Positions 29,508 to 32,326 of a DNA stretch of 32,326 bases are shown in pieces; position 1 is the stretch's first letter, and each line of letters opens with the position of its first letter. Origin of the DNA: Streptacidiphilus neutrinimicus (lineage in GTDB: Bacteria > Actinomycetota > Actinomycetes > Streptomycetales > Streptomycetaceae); the NCBI RefSeq assembly GCF_000787815.1, contig NZ_BBPO01000045.1:1-32326 (forward strand). Direction: 5' to 3'. The position numbers and the translations under genes were made by a program. The notes under the pieces were generated by a model, which saw only the letters and a list, made by a program, of their open reading frames with translations, was not told the origin of the DNA and searched no databases.

Positions 29508-32326
29508 TCACAGCAGGGCGGCGGCCTCCCTCACGGAGAGGCCGCCGCCCTCGGCGTAGGCGCGGTCGTACCCCGGCTCGTCGAGCAGGGCCCGCACCTC
29601 CGCCTCGGCCGCGGCGCGCCAGCGCAGCTCGGTCGAGGCCCTGACGTGGCCGGGCGGCAGCGACGCGTCCGCCGCGCCGACGAGCCGCGCGGCGCGCAGC
29701 ACGCTGGCGTCGTCGCCGCGCTGGGCGAGGGCGCGGGCCGCGGTGAGCAGGTGCTGCGCCACCAGATGCGGCATGATCACCGAAACGAGCGGGTCGTCGC
29801 CGAGGTCGAGGGCGCGCGCCACCAGCTCCAGCGCGGCGTCGGTGCGCCGGTCGAGGACCTCGATCATCGCCTCCATCCCGGCGAGCACACCGTGGACGAA
29901 GGGCGCGTCGTTGGAGGTGGCGTCCTCGCGCAGCAGGGCGAGCTGCTCGCGCGCCTCGGCGGTGCGGCCGGTCTCGCCGAGCCGACCGACCAGGAACATC
30001 CGGGCCGCCGGGCGCGCCTCGTTGGTGAGCCGCCGGGACGGCTCCAGGGTCTCCCACAGCAGTTGCTCGCCGCGCTCCCCCAGCCCCTGCTCGATCAGCA
30101 CCTGACCGAGCCGCACCTGAAGCAGCGTCACCTGGGTGTAGGCGCCCATCTCCTCAGCGACCTGGCGGGCGCGGGTGTAGTCCTCGGTGGCCTCGACGTA
30201 GCGTCCGAGCTTCTCGTGCGCCTCACCACGGGCCGACAGCGTCTCGGCGACACCCCATTCGTCGCCCAGCCGGCTGAACAGCTCCATGGCCTCGTCCGCG
30301 TCCGACAGTGCCTGGTGCGCCCACTCGCTGCGGTTGGCGAGGAGGTTGGCCCGCAGCTGCAGGACGAGCGCGAGCTCCCAGTCGTAGCCGAGCTCACGAC
30401 AGGTGCGCGCGGTCAGGTCGGTGAGCTCGAGCAGGCGGTCCGGGTCGCCGGACATCAGCACCGCGAAGTACCAGACGTTGCCGGGCGGGCGGCAGGCCTG
30501 CGGCAGGTCGGCGCGGTAGGTGGCGATGATCGCGCGCAGCCGGGCCTGGCCCGCCTCGGACTTCCACTGCTCCGTGTCGGTGTCCAGATACGCGAGCCGG
30601 TGCAGCTGGACCTGGCGACGGGCCTCGTCGAGCAGCTCCCCCGTCAGCGGCGGCGGCACGTCCGTGCAGCGCTCGAGCAGCGGCGGCGCGGGGCGCACCG
30701 GGCCGGCGAACGGGTCCGGGCCGAGCCCCGAGGCCGCCTCCGCCCACGCACGCGCGTCGGTGCGCAGGTCCCGCATCTGCCAGAACCAGCTGAGCGACAG
30801 GACGAGGCTGATCGCCTCCTGCTCGTCGCGGGCGTCGACGGCGCGGCGGAGCGCGGTGCGCAGGTTCTCGTAGTCGCGTTCGAGCCGCGCGATCGCCGCG
30901 CGCTGGCCGTGCCCGCGCAGCAGCGGATCGGTGGTGCGGGCGAGTTCGCGGTAGTACGTCAGGTGCGCGCGCTCGGCCTCGGCCCGCCGCCCGCGCTCGT
31001 CCAGCCGGTCGCCCGCGTACTCGGCGACGGTCTCCAGCAGCCGGTAGCGCATGCCCGCGTCGCCCTCGTCGGGCCGGGCCACCACCAGCGACTTGTCGAC
31101 CAGCGACGCCAGGGCGTCCAGGGCGTCCGGCCCGCAGACGGCCTCGGCCGCGTCCAGGTCGCAGCCGCCCCGGAACACGGACAGCGCCGAGAGCACCTCC
31201 CGCTCGGACTCGTCCAGCAGCTCCCAGGACCAGTCCACCACCGCGCGCAGCGTTTGCTGCCGGGGCAGCGCGGTACGGGCGCCGGAGGTGAGCAGCCGGA
31301 ACCGGTCGTCGAGCCGGTCGGCGATCTGCCGGGGCGTCAGCATCCGCAGGCGGGCGGCCGCGAGTTCGATGGCCAGCGGCAGCCCGTCCAGGCGACGGCA
31401 GATCTCCGCGACCGCCTCCGGGTCCTCGTCCGGGGTGAACCCCGGCCGCACGGCGCTGCCGCGCTCGCCGAACAGCCGCAGCGCGTAGGGCTGCGGCAGC
31501 GGCTCTACCGGACGCAGCAGCTCCCCCGGCACGCCGAGCGGCTCGCGGCTGGTCGCGAGCACGGTCAGGCCGGGGCAGCGGGCGAGGAGTTGCTCCGCCA
31601 GCTCGGCGGCGGCGTCGATCACGTGCTCGCAGTTGTCGAGGACGAGCAGCAGGCGACGTGCGGCACAGTGCTCGACCAGCCGGGCGAGCGGGTCGTCGCC
31701 GTGCCGCTCCCCGACGGCGCGCAGCTCCTCGGCGCCGGCGCCGTGGAGCACGGTCTCGCGCACCCCGAGCGCGCTGACCACCGCCTCCGCGACCGCGCCT
31801 GGATCCCGCACGGGCGCGAGCTCGGCCAGCCACACCCCGTCCGGCGCGACCTCACCCCCGCCGAGCCCCTCCGCGGCCTCCTGCGACAACCGCGTCTTCC
31901 CCGCCCCGCCGGGACCGAGCAGCGTCACCAGCCGCACCCGTCCCAGATCGGCCCGGATCGCCTGGATATCCCCCTCCCTCCCGACGAACGAGGTCAGCCG
32001 CGCCCGCAGATTCCCCGGGGGCGCCCCGGCTCCGGCGCCCGGGGCGCCCCCGACCCCGACGCCGGACACCGGCCTGGCCCCGTCTCCAGAGCCCGAGCCG
32101 GGCGCGGAAGACCAACCGGCCACAGGTGCACTCCCCGGCACGGAGCCGTGCGGGACGGCAACGTCACCACCCGGCACGGGCACGACCCCCGCCACCGATC
32201 CAGGCCCGGCCCCAGCGCCGCCCGCAGGTGCGTCCCCCACGGCAACGCCGGGTGCAGGCGCAGCGCCGGGCCCGGCCGCCGTCCGAGCGGCCGCAGGCGC
32301 GGAACTCGGCGCCTGCCCAGAACCGG
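29508..32326 (-). CDS. AfsR/SARP-type regulator with NB-ARC ATPase and TPR domains (N-terminus outside window)
   Basis: The frame is open to the right edge, so at least 939 C-terminal residues are present. The first 120 or so are a Pro/Ala/Gly-rich linker, then NLRARLTSFVGREGDIQAI begins the NB-ARC/AAA-type ATPase with LLGPGGAGKTRLS (Walker A), LLLVLDNCEHV (Walker B), LATSREPLGVPGE, RRLDGLPLAIELAAARLR and the winged-helix part. From about 550 the chain is helical with TPR-like repeats (YTRARQVAEEMGAYTQV and similar). This order follows an N-terminal SARP (winged helix plus BTAD) in AfsR relatives; that part must lie beyond 32326. A start at GTG 32238 is not likely because the linker reads on upstream. 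It converges on the DrrAB-like exporter, whose promoter holds SARP-type repeats. A LAL-type regulator is the main alternative. Confidence 0.85.
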   Translation of the reverse strand, partial: GSGQAPSSAPAAARTAAGPGAAPAPGVAVGDAPAGGAGAGPGSVAGVVPVPGGDVAVPHGSVPGSAPVAGWSSAPGSGSGDGARPVSGVGVGGAPGAGAGAPPGNLRARLTSFVGREGDIQAIRADLGRVRLVTLLGPGGAGKTRLSQEAAEGLGGGEVAPDGVWLAELAPVRDPGAVAEAVVSALGVRETVLHGAGAEELRAVGERHGDDPLARLVEHCAARRLLLVLDNCEHVIDAAAELAEQLLARCPGLTVLATSREPLGVPGELLRPVEPLPQPYALRLFGERGSAVRPGFTPDEDPEAVAEICRRLDGLPLAIELAAARLRMLTPRQIADRLDDRFRLLTSGARTALPRQQTLRAVVDWSWELLDESEREVLSALSVFRGGCDLDAAEAVCGPDALDALASLVDKSLVVARPDEGDAGMRYRLLETVAEYAGDRLDERGRRAEAERAHLTYYRELARTTDPLLRGHGQRAAIARLERDYENLRTALRRAVDARDEQEAISLVLSLSWFWQMRDLRTDARAWAEAASGLGPDPFAGPVRPAPPLLERCTDVPPPLTGELLDEARRQVQLHRLAYLDTDTEQWKSEAGQARLRAIIATYRADLPQACRPPGNVWYFAVLMSGDPDRLLELTDLTARTCRELGYDWELALVLQLRANLLANRSEWAHQALSDADEAMELFSRLGDEWGVAETLSARGEAHEKLGRYVEATEDYTRARQVAEEMGAYTQVTLLQVRLGQVLIEQGLGERGEQLLWETLEPSRRLTNEARPAARMFLVGRLGETGRTAEAREQLALLREDATSNDAPFVHGVLAGMEAMIEVLDRRTDAALELVARALDLGDDPLVSVIMPHLVAQHLLTAARALAQRGDDASVLRAARLVGAADASLPPGHVRASTELRWRAAAEAEVRALLDEPGYDRAYAEGGGLSVREAAALL

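Noticed and set aside
1-32326. CRISPR arrays, tRNA or rRNA genes, intact insertion sequences
   Set aside because: The only regular repeats are the 20-bp and 15-bp tandem arrays and the 11-bp operator units, none with CRISPR-like spacers. No tRNA cloverleaf, rRNA core or transposase motif was recognised by eye.

Overview
The window is high-GC DNA (roughly 70% or more by eye) with GTG and TTG starts, strong GC at third codon positions and many short operons. An SsgA-like protein, an RbpA-family protein, a SigB/F-type sigma factor, SpoIIE-family phosphatases, a DasR-type operator before a chitinase and an AfsR/SARP-type regulator together point to a sporulating actinomycete of the Streptomycetaceae (Streptomyces, Kitasatospora or Streptacidiphilus). 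No rRNA, tRNA, CRISPR array or intact insertion sequence was recognised.

Layout. 1-1130 is a decayed stretch: a possible gene start running off the left edge, a DUF1206 membrane-protein gene with an internal deletion, a truncated RsbW-like ATPase and a 20-bp tandem repeat. 1115-3027 (minus) carries an SsgA-like protein, a SigB/F-type sigma factor with a candidate self-type promoter, a frame-broken MntP-like relic and a cold-shock protein. 3202-5016 is a secreted GH18 chitinase behind a DasR-like operator and a good housekeeping-type promoter, closed by a terminator. 5138-8914 (minus) holds arylamine N-acetyltransferase, an RbpA-family protein and a secreted phosphoesterase with PHO-box-like repeats. 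8921-11675 (minus) is a PadR-MMPL efflux operon with a palindromic operator. 11835-12154 contains an amidase remnant. 12290-13510 is an alpha/beta hydrolase.

13821-15904 (minus) has a DinB-like protein and a PAS-SpoIIE-ATPase phosphatase. 16068-19973 (minus) is a 1301-aa single-module NRPS of the Pls/PosA (poly-amino-acid synthetase) type with a lysine-like specificity code. 20494-25420 is a carbohydrate operon: gluconokinase, zinc alcohol dehydrogenase, GH15 glucosidase/trehalase and a G6PDH-family enzyme that keeps the catalytic His/Asp but has lost several residues that bind the substrate phosphate. The set could feed free glucose through gluconate to 6-phosphogluconate.

25632-27473 encodes an unusual single-chain fusion of a sugar-type ABC ATPase, a PP2C/SpoIIE phosphatase and an RsbW-like ATPase. 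27574-29426 is a DrrA/DrrB-type exporter preceded by three pairs of 11-bp direct repeats. It converges on a large AfsR-like regulator (29508 to the right edge, N-terminus outside), which is the obvious candidate to read those repeats. A 15-bp minisatellite separates the two.

The points most worth a second look are the ABC-SpoIIE-ATPase fusion, the glucose/gluconate operon with its altered G6PDH, the Pls-like synthetase, and the repeat-AfsR-exporter unit.
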